Below the pieces are notes generated by a model. That model searched no databases. It was not told the DNA's origin and saw nothing but the letters and a program-made list of their open reading frames with translations. A DNA stretch of 64,000 nucleotides from Amoeboaphelidium occidentale (Eukaryota; Aphelidiomycota; Aphelidea). Below, one piece after another: positions 10,201 through 20,555 of the stretch. Position numbers and translations under genes: made by a program. Positions within the stretch are counted from its first letter, which is position 1. The number at the start of each line of letters is the position of its first letter. The DNA lies in NCBI GenBank assembly GCA_023515795.1, contig JALGPX010000009.1:63383-127382 (forward strand). Direction: 5' to 3'.

Positions 10201-13200
10201 GAAATTGAACAAAATGTATGAGAAGATCGATCTGACGCTCCTCAATAGGCTTTTGCGCTTGATTTTAGATCACAACTTGGCTGATTACATCACTGGCAAA
10301 AACAACATTACTTTGACATTTAAAGACATGAACCACACAAACAGTTATGGCTTAATCAGGGGTTTACAATTTGCTTCTTTCGTTGTTCAGTTCTATGGTC
10401 TGATTCTTGATTTGCTTATTTTGGGCTTGCATAGAGCTTCTGAGATGGCAGGTCCTCCACAACTTCCAAACGACTTCTTGCAGTTTAAAGACTTGGGACA
10501 AGAAGAAAGACACCCAATAAGATTATACACCAGGTATATCGACAAGGTTTACATTTTCTTCCGATTTACGCAAGAAGAGTCCCGTCAGCTGATTCAAAGA
10601 TACTTAACTGAGCATCCGGATCCTAATAATGAGAACGTTGTTGGTTACAATAACAAAAAATGTTGGCCTAGAGACTCAAGAATGCGCTTGATCAAGCATG
10701 ATGTTAATTTAGGTCGAGCTGTGTTTTGGGATATCAAGAATCGTCTTCCTCGCAGTTTGACAACTCTGGAATGGGAAGAAAGTTTTGTTTCTGTATACTC
10801 CAAGGACAATCCAAACGTTTTGTTTTCCATGTGTGGTTTCGATGTTCGCATCTTGCCAAAATGCAGAATTAATGCTGCTGATGGGAACACACAGATCAAC
10901 TCATCTGTCTGGAATTTGGAGAATGACGCTACCAAGGAAAGAACTGCATTGTGCTTTTTGAGGGTTGATGAAGAATCGCAACAAAAGTTTAATAATAGGC
11001 TTCGCCAGATTCTGATGGGCTCCGGAGCAACTACTTTTACGAAGATCGCAAACAAGTACAATACGAATTTAATTGGTTTGATGACTTACTTCAGAGAGGC
11101 TGTCATCCATACGCGTGAACTTTTAGATTTGCTTGTCAAGGCAGAGACGAAAATCCAAACTCGCATTAAGATGGGATTGAATTCTAAAATGCCAAACAGA
11201 TTCCCTCCTTGTGTGTTCTATTCTCCTAAAGAATTAGGCGGACTTGGCATGCTATCTATGGGACATGTTCTCATTCCACAGAGTGATTTGAGATTCAGTA
11301 AACAGACTGACACTGGTATTTCACATTTCAGAAGTGGTATGAGCCACGAGGAAGATCAAGTTATTCCGAATTTGTTGAGATACATTCAGCCGTGGGAATC
11401 TGAATTTGCAGACTCGCAAAGAGTTTGGGCAGAGTATGCAATGAAACGTCAAGAAGCGCTACAGCAAAACAGAAGATTAACTCTTGAAGATTTGGAAGAC
11501 ACATGGGATAGAGGTATTCCTAGAATCAATACTCTGTTTCAAAAAGATCGTCACACTTTGGCTTACGATAAAGGTTGGCGTGTTCGAATGGACTTTAAAC
11601 AATACCAAATAACTAAGAATAATCCTTTCTGGTGGACTCATCAGCGTCATGATGGTAAACTTTGGAATTTGAACAACTACCGTACGGACATGATCCAAGC
11701 CCTTGGAGGAGTCGAGGGAATTCTTGAGCATACACTTTTCAAAGGAACTTACTTTCCAACATGGGAAGGTTTGTTCTGGGAGAAAGCTAGTGGTTTTGAA
11801 GAAACGTTGAAGTTCAAAAAGTTGACCAATGCGCAAAGATCTGGTTTGAATCAAATTCCTAATCGTCGTTTCACTCTTTGGTGGAGTCCAACAATCAACA
11901 GAGCCAATGTTTATGTTGGTTTCCAAGTTCAGCTTGATTTGACTGGAATATTCATGCATGGTAAAATTCCAACTTTAAAGATTTCCTTGGTGCAGATATT
12001 CCGTTCGCATTTATGGCAAAAGATTCATGAGTCTGTTGTGATGGATTTATGTCAGGTTCTTGATCAAGAGATGGACGCATTGGAAATTGAGACAGTTCAG
12101 AAGGAAACCATCCATCCTCGAAAGTCTTACAAGATGAATTCCTCTTGCGCTGATATCTTACTGTTCTCTACTTACAAATGGCATACAAGTAGACCGTCAT
12201 TGTTGCACGACACAAAGGATTCTTTTGATACAGGAATAGTTGGAAACAAGTATTGGCTTGACGTACAGTTGCGTTGGGGTGATTTCGACAGTCATGATAT
12301 TGAACGATATACACGTGCCAAGTTTTTGGATTATACCACGGATAACATGTCAATTTATCCTTCACCTACTGGTTGTATGATAGGAATTGACTTGGCTTAT
12401 AATATGCACTCTGCCTATGGTAACTGGTTCCCTGGTATGAAACCTCTTGTTCAGCAAGCAATGAGCAAGATTATGAAATCGAACCCTGCTCTGCATGTCT
12501 TGAGAGAAAGAATCAGGAAAGGTTTACAATTATACTCATCGGAACCTAATGAGCCGTATTTGAACAGTCAAAATTACGGAGAACTGTTTTCGAACCAGAT
12601 TATCTGGTTTGTTGATGATTCCAACGTTTACCGTGTCACAATTCACAAGACTTTTGAAGGCAATTTAACTACAAAGCCTATTAATGGTGCAATTTTCATA
12701 TTCAACCCAAGAACTGGTCAGTTGTTTTTGAAAGTTATTCATACGTCTGTTTGGGCTGGTCAAAAGAGATTATCACAGCTTGCTAAATGGAAAACAGCCG
12801 AAGAAGTTGCTGCTCTTATCAGATCTTTGCCTATTGAAGAGCAGCCTAAACAAATTATTGTCACAAGAAAAGGTATGTTGGATCCTCTGGAAGTCCATTT
12901 GCTTGATTTCCCAAATATTGTGATCAAAGGTTCAGAGTTGCAATTGCCTTTCCAAAGCACTTTGAAGATTGATAAGTTTTCAGATTTGATTATGAAAGCC
13001 ACAGAGCCGCAAATGTGTTTATTTAACTTGTATGATGACTGGCTCAAGAGCATTTCATCCTATACAGCCTTTTCAAGGTTGATTTTGATATTAAGAGCTT
13101 TGTATGTCAGCACAGATAAAACCAAGCTGATACTTCGTCCAGATAGGAATACAGTTACGGAGTTACATCATGTTTGGCCATCTTTAACAGATGAAGAATG

Positions 13201-14308
13201 GATAAAGGTTGAAGTGTCATTGAAGGACTTGATTCTGAATGATTACTCAAAGAAGAACAATGTGAATGTGAATGCTTTGACTCAATCGGAAATCAGAGAT
13301 ATCATTTTGGGTATGGAAATTGCTGCTCCTTCTATTCAAAGACAACAGATTGCAGAAATGGAAAAGCAAAACCAAGAACAACAACTTCAAGCAACTGTCA
13401 CAAAGTCTCACACTGTTCATGGAGATGAAATCGTTGTTACCACCACCAGTAATTACGAGAACCAAACATTCATTTCTAAAACTGAATGGAGACAACGTGC
13501 TATTGCTGCTTCTTCATTGTTCTTGAGAACGCAGCATATATTTGTTCAGCAGCAGCCGATGGCGATTCAAACTGAATTGGAAACATTCACTTATGTTTTA
13601 CCAAAGAATCTAGCAAAGAGATTTATTGTTATTTCTGATTTGAGGACTCAAATCGCTGCATACATGTATGGAGTTTCACCGCCTGACAATCCGAAAGTCA
13701 AGGAAATTCATTGTTTGGTTCTGGTTCCACAATGGGGAACAAACTTAATGGTCCACATGCCTAAACAGCTACCGGAACATGATTATTTGAATCAATTCGA
13801 ACCGCTAGGATGGCTTCACACTCTTCCAAATGAGAGTCCTTTTCCTACGTCTCAAAGTGTCACTCAACATGCAAGAATTCTAGCAGAGGATTCTTCAAAC
13901 TGGGACGGCGATTCCGCGATTATCATGCAGTGTGCCTTCACTCCTGGAAGTTGTACACTGTCTTCCTTTAAATTAACTCCTTCTGGTTTTGAATGGGGAG
14001 CCCAGAATCAGGACATGTCTGCGCAAGCCATAGGTTACAATCCTCAAAGTCACGTTGAACCAGTTCAAATGTTGCTTTCTGATAAGTTTGATGGATTCTT
14101 CATGGTTCCGGATGATGGCATGGAGTGGAATTATAACTTCATTGGAAGCTCTCATTCTCCTGCTATGCGTTACAGCTTGAAGATTGATATACCAAAAGAC
14201 TTTTACCATGAGAAGCATCGTCCTAGTCATTTCTTGAATTTCGCAGAGATGGAAGATGCTGTTGAAGTTGCGTATGGTGCAGGAGTCGATCGCGATAGTG
14301 GATTCTAA
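7259..14308 (+). CDS. PRP8: Pre-mRNA-splicing factor Prp8
   Basis: Central scaffold of the U5 snRNP and spliceosome active site. 2349 residues, uninterrupted by introns, close to the 2335 of the human protein. Recognised blocks in order: the N-terminal [20 protein letters not shown]; the reverse-transcriptase-like and linker regions with [23 protein letters not shown] text; the RNase H-like domain with [20 protein letters not shown]; and the C-terminal Jab1/MPN domain ending in [19 protein letters not shown], the segment mutated in human retinitis pigmentosa. ATG 7259 is chosen because the open frame upstream (to 7199) has no ATG. No intein is present, although Prp8 is a known intein site in fungi. 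Confidence 0.97.
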   Translation: MTANGSVQNYLPPGPSEPWPDKKQLFAKAQKWRQFNTQRHNQKKQKALPQKEDMPPEHLRKIIKDHGDMSSKKFKHDKRIYLGALKFIPHAVIKLLENMPMPWEQVRDVKALYHITGAITFVNELPLVVEPIYIAQWATMWIAMRREKRDRKHFKRMRFPPFDDEEPPLDYGDNILDVEPVDAIQLELDEEEDGAVYEWFYDHKPLLDSKLKMINGPSYKKFNLSLPVMANLYRLATPLLSEVVDPNYFYLFDKESFFTAKALNLAIPGGPKFEPLYKDMDSFDDDWNEFNDINKIIFRNPLRTEYRVAFPHLYNSMPRSVHQAPYNHPMVVCIKNDDPDMPPFFFDPSLNPISSRRNAPMEAVVTAEKEIFDENGEDVLNVPGGITALFSDVPLYDEDTNAAISLCFAPSPFKKLEGYTKRAQDVPLIKSWYLEHAPPNQPVKVRVSYQKLLKLHVLRELHKKAPKTNVKRNLFTQLKQTKFFQTTEIDWLEAGLQLCRQGFNMLNLLIHRKSLNYLHLDFNFNLKPIKTLTTKERKKSRFGNGFHLCREILRLTKLIVDAHCHYRSGTIDAYQLADGLQYAFSHVGQLTGMYRYKYKLMKQIRMCKDLKHLIYYRFNTGPVGKGPGCGFWAPAWRVWIFFLRGIIPLLERWLGNMMARQFEGRHNKGVAKNVTKQRVESHFDLELRAAVMHDILDMMPEGVRANKARTIMQHLSEAWRCWKANIPWKVPGLPAPVENMILRYVKAKADWWTSVTYYNRERIRRGATVDKTVAKKNLGRLTRLYLKAEQERQVNYLKDGPYVGAEEAVAIYTTTVHWLESRKFSPIPFPPLSYKHDTKLLILALERLKEAYAIKGRLNSNQREELGLIEQAYDNPHECLSRIKRLLLTQRAFKEGRIEFMDMFTYLIPVYDLEPLEKITDAYLDQYLWYEGDKRGLFPAWIKPSDSEPPPLLVYKWCLGINNLNNVWKTDEGECNVLMETKLNKMYEKIDLTLLNRLLRLILDHNLADYITGKNNITLTFKDMNHTNSYGLIRGLQFASFVVQFYGLILDLLILGLHRASEMAGPPQLPNDFLQFKDLGQEERHPIRLYTRYIDKVYIFFRFTQEESRQLIQRYLTEHPDPNNENVVGYNNKKCWPRDSRMRLIKHDVNLGRAVFWDIKNRLPRSLTTLEWEESFVSVYSKDNPNVLFSMCGFDVRILPKCRINAADGNTQINSSVWNLENDATKERTALCFLRVDEESQQKFNNRLRQILMGSGATTFTKIANKYNTNLIGLMTYFREAVIHTRELLDLLVKAETKIQTRIKMGLNSKMPNRFPPCVFYSPKELGGLGMLSMGHVLIPQSDLRFSKQTDTGISHFRSGMSHEEDQVIPNLLRYIQPWESEFADSQRVWAEYAMKRQEALQQNRRLTLEDLEDTWDRGIPRINTLFQKDRHTLAYDKGWRVRMDFKQYQITKNNPFWWTHQRHDGKLWNLNNYRTDMIQALGGVEGILEHTLFKGTYFPTWEGLFWEKASGFEETLKFKKLTNAQRSGLNQIPNRRFTLWWSPTINRANVYVGFQVQLDLTGIFMHGKIPTLKISLVQIFRSHLWQKIHESVVMDLCQVLDQEMDALEIETVQKETIHPRKSYKMNSSCADILLFSTYKWHTSRPSLLHDTKDSFDTGIVGNKYWLDVQLRWGDFDSHDIERYTRAKFLDYTTDNMSIYPSPTGCMIGIDLAYNMHSAYGNWFPGMKPLVQQAMSKIMKSNPALHVLRERIRKGLQLYSSEPNEPYLNSQNYGELFSNQIIWFVDDSNVYRVTIHKTFEGNLTTKPINGAIFIFNPRTGQLFLKVIHTSVWAGQKRLSQLAKWKTAEEVAALIRSLPIEEQPKQIIVTRKGMLDPLEVHLLDFPNIVIKGSELQLPFQSTLKIDKFSDLIMKATEPQMCLFNLYDDWLKSISSYTAFSRLILILRALYVSTDKTKLILRPDRNTVTELHHVWPSLTDEEWIKVEVSLKDLILNDYSKKNNVNVNALTQSEIRDIILGMEIAAPSIQRQQIAEMEKQNQEQQLQATVTKSHTVHGDEIVVTTTSNYENQTFISKTEWRQRAIAASSLFLRTQHIFVQQQPMAIQTELETFTYVLPKNLAKRFIVISDLRTQIAAYMYGVSPPDNPKVKEIHCLVLVPQWGTNLMVHMPKQLPEHDYLNQFEPLGWLHTLPNESPFPTSQSVTQHARILAEDSSNWDGDSAIIMQCAFTPGSCTLSSFKLTPSGFEWGAQNQDMSAQAIGYNPQSHVEPVQMLLSDKFDGFFMVPDDGMEWNYNFIGSSHSPAMRYSLKIDIPKDFYHEKHRPSHFLNFAEMEDAVEVAYGAGVDRDSGF

Positions 14309-14343
14309 ACAATAATATGCAAACTTTTTGCAAAATCGAGCTC

Positions 14344-14383
14344 GCGAAGTCCGAGTTAGCTGGTCAGCGAGTCCGAGTTAGCT
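14344..14383 (+). repeat. Tandem GCGA(A)GTCCGAGTTAGCT motifs at left edge of the repeat region
   Basis: Two near-identical 17-18-bp units follow the PRP8 stop (14344-14361 and 14367-14383). The unit recurs at about 16311. A variant, GCGAGTACGAGTTA, lies at 22460-22473 close to the right edge. They could be terminal repeats or transposase/promoter binding sites of the element. No classical terminal inverted repeats were found. Confidence 0.5.
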
Positions 14384-14705
14384 CCTCACGCGAGAAAACG
14401 TAATAAAAACGNAAAAGTCCTCTCACCTTCTTTTATTGCTTCTATCGGACTAACGGTCGATTAAGATTATGAAATTGCACAATGAGCAGCCGTTCAAAAT
14501 TACGATGTCGCTCATACCACAGCTCTGAAACGTAATTGGTGACCTGTAGCCACAGATCTACTCCGCTGTATCAGACTGAGCTGTTTCAAGATCACCTTGA
14601 TGAGATTGAGTGGTCTGTGGGGAGTACACGCTATTGGAGCCTGCCTCTAATTGACGCAGCGTCGGTTGGAGATATCAGTGAACGTTTGAAGCTCAATGCG
14701 CCTTG

Positions 14706-14799
14706 CTATCTCTGTGGAACTTTTATGCTTCTATCTTTGGAAATAAACATCTTGAAAGTCTTCTTGAACCACTCTGAAATCAGAACTTTGTTACACTCG
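14706..14799 (-). pseudogene. 3' exon fragment of the minus-strand repeat gene family (copy 1)
   Basis: Carries the end of exon 2 of the small family described at 15009-15431, including the aligned stop codon (TAG), and is cut by the N at 14800. Downstream of the stop the same frame stays open for about 25 codons in all copies. Confidence 0.4.
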
Positions 14800-15008
14800 N
14801 AATTACGATGTCGCTCATACCACAGCTCTGAAACGTAATTGGTGACCTGTAGCCACAGATCTACTCCGCTGTATCAGACTGAGCTGTTTCAAGTTCATAT
14901 TGGAGAGATTGAACAGTTTGTGGGGAGTACACGCTATTGGAGCCTGCCTCTAATTGACACAGCGTCGGCTGGAGATTTCAACGAACGTTTGAAGCTCAAT
15001 ATGCCTTG

Positions 15009-15431
15009 TTATCGCTGTGGAACTATTATGCTTGTATCCTTGGGAATAAATATCCTGATAGTCTGCTTGAACCACGCTGTAATCAGAACTTTGTTACACT
15101 CGTGCTCTATATTTTCGTGGCCGGATGGTTGTTTCAAAATCTCTCCAACGTAGTAAGCGGCAATGTATACGATGTCGTTTCTTGTTGAGACTCTGCAGCT
15201 GTTTCCGCCAGCAAATTTCTTTTACTTTTCGCACTCTTAATATTCGAGCCAAAATCAAAATTCTTAACGAATTACATTATAACATGGAAAGGAAAGGATA
15301 TCATAATTTAGTTGCTCTAGAATTCTATGCCAAAGTTTCAGCTTCACAGCGTCAGCGCACCATTTATGCGCCAAAGGTGGTTTTAGCGAGATATCTTCAA
15401 CAGTTCTAACTATTTTAGTCTGACCTTCCAT
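15009..15431 (-). CDS. Small two-exon protein of unknown function, repeat-region family (copy 2, intact)
   Basis: Exon 1 is 15431-15276 (52 codons, starting MEGQTKIVRT). A 57-nt GT-AG intron separates it from exon 2, 15218-15009 (69 codons and TAA); 121 residues. Support for this strand comes from comparing copies. Between copies 2 and 3, exon 2 has several third-position changes (AGC/AGT, ATC/ATA, TAC/TAT, AAG/AAA, CGA/AGA), conservative swaps (D/E, N/Q, K/R) and aligned stops. Conserved residues include GNSCRVSTR, LKQPS, ECNKVL, WFK and VPQR. I do not recognise the family. It may be carried by the transposon, perhaps as an accessory protein. There may be further 5' exons (see 17184-17366). 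Confidence 0.45.
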
Positions 15432-15648
15432 AATGGTCGTCTTTACTCTATTGTCTATCGATTGATATTGATATTATAAGNGTGACTTGGAACTTCAGAT
15501 ATGCTCCGCTTCATCAGGCTCCGCTGTTTCAAGATCATATCGGAAACATTAAACAGTTTGTGTGGAGTACACGCTAATGGAACCTGCCTCTAATTGACAC
15601 AGAATTATACAGAGATTTCAACGAACGTTTGAAGTTCAATGCGCCTTG

Positions 15649-16071
15649 CTATCTCTGTGGAACTTTTATGCTTCTATCTTTGGAAATAAACATCTTGAAA
15701 GTCTTCTTGAACCACTCTGAAATCAGAACTTTGTTACACTCGTACACCGTCTTCCTGCGCTCGGATGGTTGTTTCAACAGCTCGCCAGTATAGTAAGCGC
15801 TATCGTATACTATCTCTTGTCTTGTTGAGACTCTGCAACTGTTTCCGTCAGATAAGTTCTTTACTTTTCGCACTTTTTAATATTCGATCCACAATCAAAG
15901 TTCCTAAAGAGTTACATTATAACATGGAAAGGAAAGGATATCATACTTTGGTTGCTCTTGAAGTCCATGCCAAAGTTTCAGCTTCACAGCATAAGCCCGC
16001 CATTTATGCCGCATAGGTGGTTTTAGCGAGATATCTTCAACAGTTCTAACTATTTTAGTCTGACCTTCCAT
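15649..16071 (-). CDS. Small two-exon protein of unknown function, repeat-region family (copy 3)
   Basis: Same architecture as copy 2: exon 1 16071-15916, intron 15915-15859, exon 2 15858-15649 ending in TAG; 121 residues. It differs from copy 2 by many amino-acid changes but keeps length, splice sites, the SCRVSTR and ECNKVLIS-WFK blocks and the terminal PQR. The upstream part that matches the possible 5' exon of copy 5 (16141-16307) has a nonsense codon in that frame, so if that exon is required this copy is dead. Confidence 0.4.
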
Positions 16072-16650
16072 AATGGTCGTCTTTACTCTATTGTATATCG
16101 ATTGATAACAAAATTATGGGTGTCTGTGACGTTTAGGTGTTGTTTCACGATAGCTCATTTTCATAGTGGACCTCAGAATCATGATACTATGCTAAAACTC
16201 AATTAAATCTATACCTAGAGAAAGGAAAAAATACGCCCTTCCTATCGGTACCTCAACTGTTACAATTGGTGTCTAAATCATTGAGCTATATGGTCGGAAA
16301 ACAAACGNCAGCGAGTCCGAGTTAGCTCCTCACGCGAGAAAACGTAATAAAAACGCTCGAAAAAGTCCTCTCACCTTCTTTTATTGCTTCTATCGGACTA
16401 ACAGTCGATTAATATTATGTTATTGCACAAGGAACCACAGTTCAGAGTCACGATTTCGCTGATACTACAGCCCTGAGACGTAACTGGTGACTTGGAACTT
16501 CAGATATGCTCCGCTTCATCAGGCTCCGCTGTTTCAAGATCATATCGGAAACATTAAACAGTTTGTGTGGAGTACACGCTATTGGAGCCTGCCTCTAATT
16601 GACGCAGCGTCGGTTGGAGATATCAGTGAACGTTTGAAGCTCAATGCGCC

Positions 16651-16684
16651 TTGCTATCTCTGTGGAACTTTTATGCTTCTATCT
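16651..16684 (-). pseudogene. 3' tip of the minus-strand repeat gene family (copy 4)
   Basis: Only about 30 bases of the end of exon 2, with its stop codon, before the N at 16685. The upstream context (16309-16650) equals the 3' flank of the other copies. Confidence 0.35.
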
Positions 16685-16685
16685 N

Positions 16686-17063
16686 TTGAAAGTCTGCTTG
16701 AACCACGCTGCACTCAACACTTTGTTACACTCGTGCTCTATATTTTCGTGGCCGGATGGTTGTTTCAACACCTCGCTAGCACAGTAAGCGCCAATGAATA
16801 CGATGTCGTTTCTTGTTGAGACTCTGCAGCTGTTTCCGTCAGAAAATTTCTTTCTACTGTTCGCACTTTCAATATTCGAGCCAAAATCAAAGTTCCTAAA
16901 GAGTTACATTATAACATGGAAAGGAAAGGATATCATACTTTGGTTGCTCTTGAAGTCCATGCCAAAGCTTCCGCTTCACAGCGTCAGGGTATCATTTATG
17001 CGCCAAGAGTGGTTTTAGCGAGATATCTTCAACAGTTCTAACTATTTTAGTCTGACCTTCCAT
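16686..17063 (-). pseudogene. Small two-exon family, copy 5, with nonsense codon and truncated exon 2
   Basis: Exon 1 (17063-16908) aligns base for base in length with copies 2 and 3 but has a TGA where they have TGG (after AHK). Exon 2 begins at 16849 and is cut at the N at 16685. The acceptor and the SDGNSCRVSTRNDIVF stretch are intact. It is therefore probably a decayed copy, unless the affected segment lies in an alternative intron. Confidence 0.4.
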
Positions 17064-17183
17064 AATGGTCGTCTTTACTCTATTGTATATCGATTGATAT
17101 TGATATTATAAGTGTCTGTAACGTTTAGGTGTTGTTTCACGATAGCCCATTTTCATAGTGGACTAAAAATTCATGATACTACG

Positions 17184-17366
17184 CTAAACCTCAATAAAAT
17201 CTACATCCAAACTAAGGATAAAGTATGCCCTTTCTATTGGTGCCTCAACTGTTACAATTGGTGCCTGAATCATGGAGCTATATGGTCGGAGAACAAACCG
17301 GTCTGAAATTTCTCCGACCGCATTACTCCTCCAGTTTTGAAGTAACCGAGGATTTGGAGATACCAT
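17184..17366 (-). other. Possible additional 5' exon of the minus-strand repeat family
   Basis: Open minus-strand segment of 60 codons (MVSPNPRLLQNWRS...). The matching part of copy 3 shows third-position changes in the same frame (TCC/TCA, CCA/CCG, GCA/GCG, TAC/TAT), suggesting it was coding. A GTTTAG donor and a TTTTTAG acceptor 27 bases on could splice it onward, but no full join to exon 1 could be fixed. Confidence 0.3.
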
Positions 17367-17582
17367 TGTCTTTCTCTAAGCTTACTTTAGCGTGATAGAA
17401 TCGTGGTTTCATTGAAAAGCTCTCGAGGCTAGAGATTTTTACAATTCTCGGCAGAGGTCAATCTGGCAATTTTCTTGAATCAAACAACTGAGATACAAGT
17501 ATTAAATCGAAGATTATTCAACACAGATGAAAGATCTTTATTAACCAGACATATATTCTTCTTCAGGAAGTCATGAGACTCG

Positions 17583-18162
17583 TTGCTGTAGCTCGTTGTG
17601 TCTGTAGCATCAATGCGCAAAACGCCTTAAGCACCTTGAGCTGTAACAGACAACGCATACAAATACCATAAAAGTCTTTTAGACTTTCGCAGTTGATGTA
17701 GTACAATAAATATGAATGTTTTACATCATTAACTAGCTATATCATCGTGAAAATCCGTGAATTCCATGTCCCTTGGTCGTTTAAGAATAAATAAGATACC
17801 ATCGACTTCAACACGAACCGCGTTGTTTCAACTCGACCCAAGCAGGGAAATCATACGCCACACGCATAAACNTTGCTGTAGCTCGTTGTGTCTGTAGCAT
17901 CAATTCGCAAAAACGCCTTAAGCACCTTGGGCTGTAACAGGCAGCGCATACAAATACCACAAAAGTCTTCTAGACTTCAGGCGTTGATCCAAACCAGTGA
18001 ATATGAGTGTTTCACATCATTAGCAAGCTATATCATCGTGAAAATCCGTGAATTCCATGTCCCTTGGTCGTTTAAGAGTAAATAAGATACCATCGAGTTC
18101 AACACGAACCGCGTTGTTTCAACTCGACCCAAGCAGGGAAATCATACGCCACACGCATTAAC
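17583..18162. repeat. About 290-bp sequence present twice (17583-17871 and 17873-18162) upstream of the Fanzor start
   Basis: The two copies, split by the N at 17872, differ at scattered positions. They share the block beginning TTGCTGTAGCTCGTTGTGTC and the end TCATACGCCACACGCAT. The second copy runs directly into the Fanzor 5' leader and ATG, so this is probably the element's left flank or promoter, seen in two versions. No convincing coding frame is conserved between them. Confidence 0.65.
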
Positions 18163-18215
18163 AATCTTTCAAGGCGTTCTTCTTTCGTAAGCTAGCTCGC
18201 TTTTTCTCTTTTTGT

Positions 18216-18687
18216 ATGACTACGTATTTTATGAGTATTTACGAGCATAAGATTACGTTCCATTTACTACGAGTTGAGGACGGCATGGACTTGGATTTAA
18301 ATATGAGAGTTGATGAGAATGAGATGCCAAAGACATTTACTACGGACGAGTTTTTGAGTATGAGTTTGGTTGAGCATTCTGGAGTAGCAGTTGATGTGGG
18401 TGATTCAAGTGGCATTGGCCCAAGTGCAGGATGAAAGAAACGGAAGGAACCAGAAGGCGGCAAACGATGTAAGTGTGGCAGTACGGAGTGTCAGAGAATC
18501 TCCAACAAGAACTGTCCACTGTACAAGCCTATGTTGAAACTGCTGTATCGAGATACTGAGTTGCCTGAAAAGACCGTGACGACTATAACTGGTTTGAACT
18601 CAGTATTGCGCATTGCTCCTCTCAAAAACATCATTATGGATGCTGTTGCACGCTGTACCGACATCCAAGTTGAAGTTTCACGTCTAT
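18216..18687 (+). CDS. Fanzor-type nuclease, N-terminal fragment (copy A)
   Basis: ATG at 18216 follows a pyrimidine-rich leader. The first 72 codons are acidic and end at an in-frame TGA (18431-18433); the same frame continues with a basic KKRKEPEGGK stretch, a zinc-knuckle (KCGSTECQRISNKNCPLY) and the region seen in full in the next copy. A 42-nt GT-AG intron at 18396-18437 would remove the TGA and keep frame. The fragment stops at the N at 18688. In this copy the third knuckle ligand is Cys; the next copy has His at that position. Confidence 0.6.
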
Positions 18688-18688
18688 N

Positions 18689-19666
18689 GGAGTAGCAGTT
18701 GATGTGGGTGATGCAAGTGGCATTGGCCCAAGTGCAGGATGAAAGAAACGGAAGGAACCAGAAGGCGGCAAAAGGTGCAAGTGTGGCAGTACGGAGCATC
18801 AGAGAATCTCCAACAAGAACTGTCCACTGTACAAGCCAAGGTTGAAACTTCAGTATCGAGATACTGAGTTGCCTGAAAAGACCGTGACCACTACAACTGG
18901 TTTGAACTCAGTACTGCGCATTGCTCCTCTCAACAACATCATTATGGATGCTGTTGCACGCTGTACCGACATCCAAGTTGAGGTTTCACGTCTATTGAAT
19001 GGATACGTGATTTGGATGATTGAAGAGAACAGACCCATTCTAGACTTAAGATTTAGTGATGGGATTATGAGAGAGTTCTATCAAGCAGTATATTCCATTG
19101 ATGCAGTTAGAAATCCACACCAACACAAGATTGTTTCAACTCCTTCTATTAATGAGTATATGGATGAGATATACTCGAGGTGCAGGCCTGATCATTTGGC
19201 GTGGAATGATGCCACTAAATTAACACAGCTCATTTCGAATATGGCGAGAATGCATTCCACAAACTGTCAAAACTATGTGGTCACTAATCTTTTAAAATGG
19301 ATCAAGATATGGTTGATTCAGAAACTTGGTAAACAATTGAGAGCTTTCTTAAGTGCAGATGATTTCAACGAGGTGGTTACTGTAGCAATGAATGAAATCA
19401 CACGAACTAAAGAGGACGAAGGATTCTACGCTATACCGCTTAATATTATTGCGGCTGTTACTCCGGAGCAACTGAATCTGATATATGATCGAATTAATCA
19501 TTACTACGAAAAACTGAGAATTATTCTGAATAATCAGCCTTTGGATGAGGACTCTCTTAAGGCATCTTGGTGGACATACCTGAAACCGATGTCCAGGCTC
19601 TTGAAAACTTTTGTGAACAATTATGAGCGAGATGTTCCGAACCGCTTGGAGAATGGGATACACGGG
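18689..19666 (+). CDS. Fanzor-type nuclease, N-terminal to central part (copy A type)
   Basis: Starts inside the acidic segment after the N at 18688, carries the same TGA-containing candidate intron, the knuckle with His (KCGSTEHQRISNKNCPLY), and an uninterrupted alpha-helical region of about 280 codons ending LENGIHG. Its last 190 bases are repeated at 20057-20247, so 18689-19666 and 20057-20554 look like overlapping contigs of one gene copy. No catalytic motifs are expected here, because the RuvC parts of Fanzor/TnpB lie C-terminally. Confidence 0.65.
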
Positions 19667-19667
19667 N

Positions 19668-20055
19668 GTTACAGTAGCAATGAATGAAATCACACGAACT
19701 GAAGAGGACGAAGGATTCTACGCTATACCGCTTAATATTATTGCGGCTGTTACTCCGGAGCAACTGAATCTGATATATGATCGAATTAATCATTACTTCG
19801 AAAAACTGAGAATTATTCTGAATAATCAGCCTTTGGATGAGGACTCTCTTAAAGCATCATGGTGGACATACTTAAAACCAATGTCCAGGCTCTTGAAAAA
19901 TTTTGTGAACAATTATGATCAAGATGCTCAGAATCGCTTGGAGAATGGGATTCACGGGAGAGGTTTGAGATTGTTTAGTCTCACTCCCATCAGTACTGTG
20001 GTAAAATAGAAGGAGCAGGAGGCTAGAAACCAGATATACTATAAAAGCTCAAAAT
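19668..20055 (+). pseudogene. Fanzor central fragment (copy B type) with insertion
   Basis: Begins with the VTVAMNEITRT block already read at 19379 and continues to LRLFSLTPIST. There it meets the 174-bp insertion (from 19998) and is cut by the N at 20056. It differs from type A (YDQDAQNRLE instead of YERDVPNRLE, NHYFEK instead of NHYYEK), marking a second copy type. Confidence 0.6.
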
Positions 20056-20056
20056 N

Positions 20057-20554
20057 TCTGATATATGATCGAATTAATCATTACTACGAAAAACTGAGAA
20101 TTATTCTGAATAATCAGCCTTTGGATGAGGACTCTCTTAAGGCATCTTGGTGGACATACCTGAAACCGATGTCCAGGCTCTTGAAAACTTTTGTGAACAA
20201 TTATGAGCGAGATGTTCCGAACCGCTTGGAGAATGGGATACACGGGAGAGGTTTGAGATTGTTTAGTCTCACTCCCATCAGTACTTTTAAACAGAAGTTT
20301 ATACTCATTGATACTGACGCTTTACATGATCTAATGACTTCTGAGAATATTGGGATTGTGGTTCCTAGAGATAAAGTGGTTTTCAGAGTTAATGCTATAG
20401 AATGGTGGCGCCGAGCATTCAACGTAGACAAACTCACTACGGATACAAAGCGTTTTGGTTTCCCTATTTCCACTAATGGTGTTGAATATCACCAGCATAA
20501 TATGAAACAGTTTGAGAGATCGGAGATCAATGATTGGGGTTACAACTATGAGGG
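20057..20554 (+). CDS. Fanzor central part (copy A type), without insertion
   Basis: Overlaps the end of the type A contig, then runs LRLFSLTPISTFKQKFILID with no interruption, through VPRDKVVFRVNAIEWWRRAF and ISTNGVEYHQHNMKQF to NYEG, where the N at 20555 ends it just before the first RuvC motif. This copy shows the uninterrupted frame at the site where type B has 174 bp inserted. Confidence 0.65.
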
Positions 20555-20555
20555 N

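Noticed and set aside
14536..15409. Plus-strand open frames in the repeat region (100 and 104 codons, starting MVTCSHRSTPL)
   Set aside because: Differences between copies are almost all amino-acid changing in the plus frame, while the minus frame over exon 2 of the family shows synonymous and conservative changes and aligned stops. The plus frames are probably antisense shadows.
18431..18433. Alternative genetic code (TGA read as amino acid) to explain the Fanzor TGA
   Set aside because: TGA is the natural stop of OTC, PTPA and the GATA-like gene in this window, at the expected protein ends.
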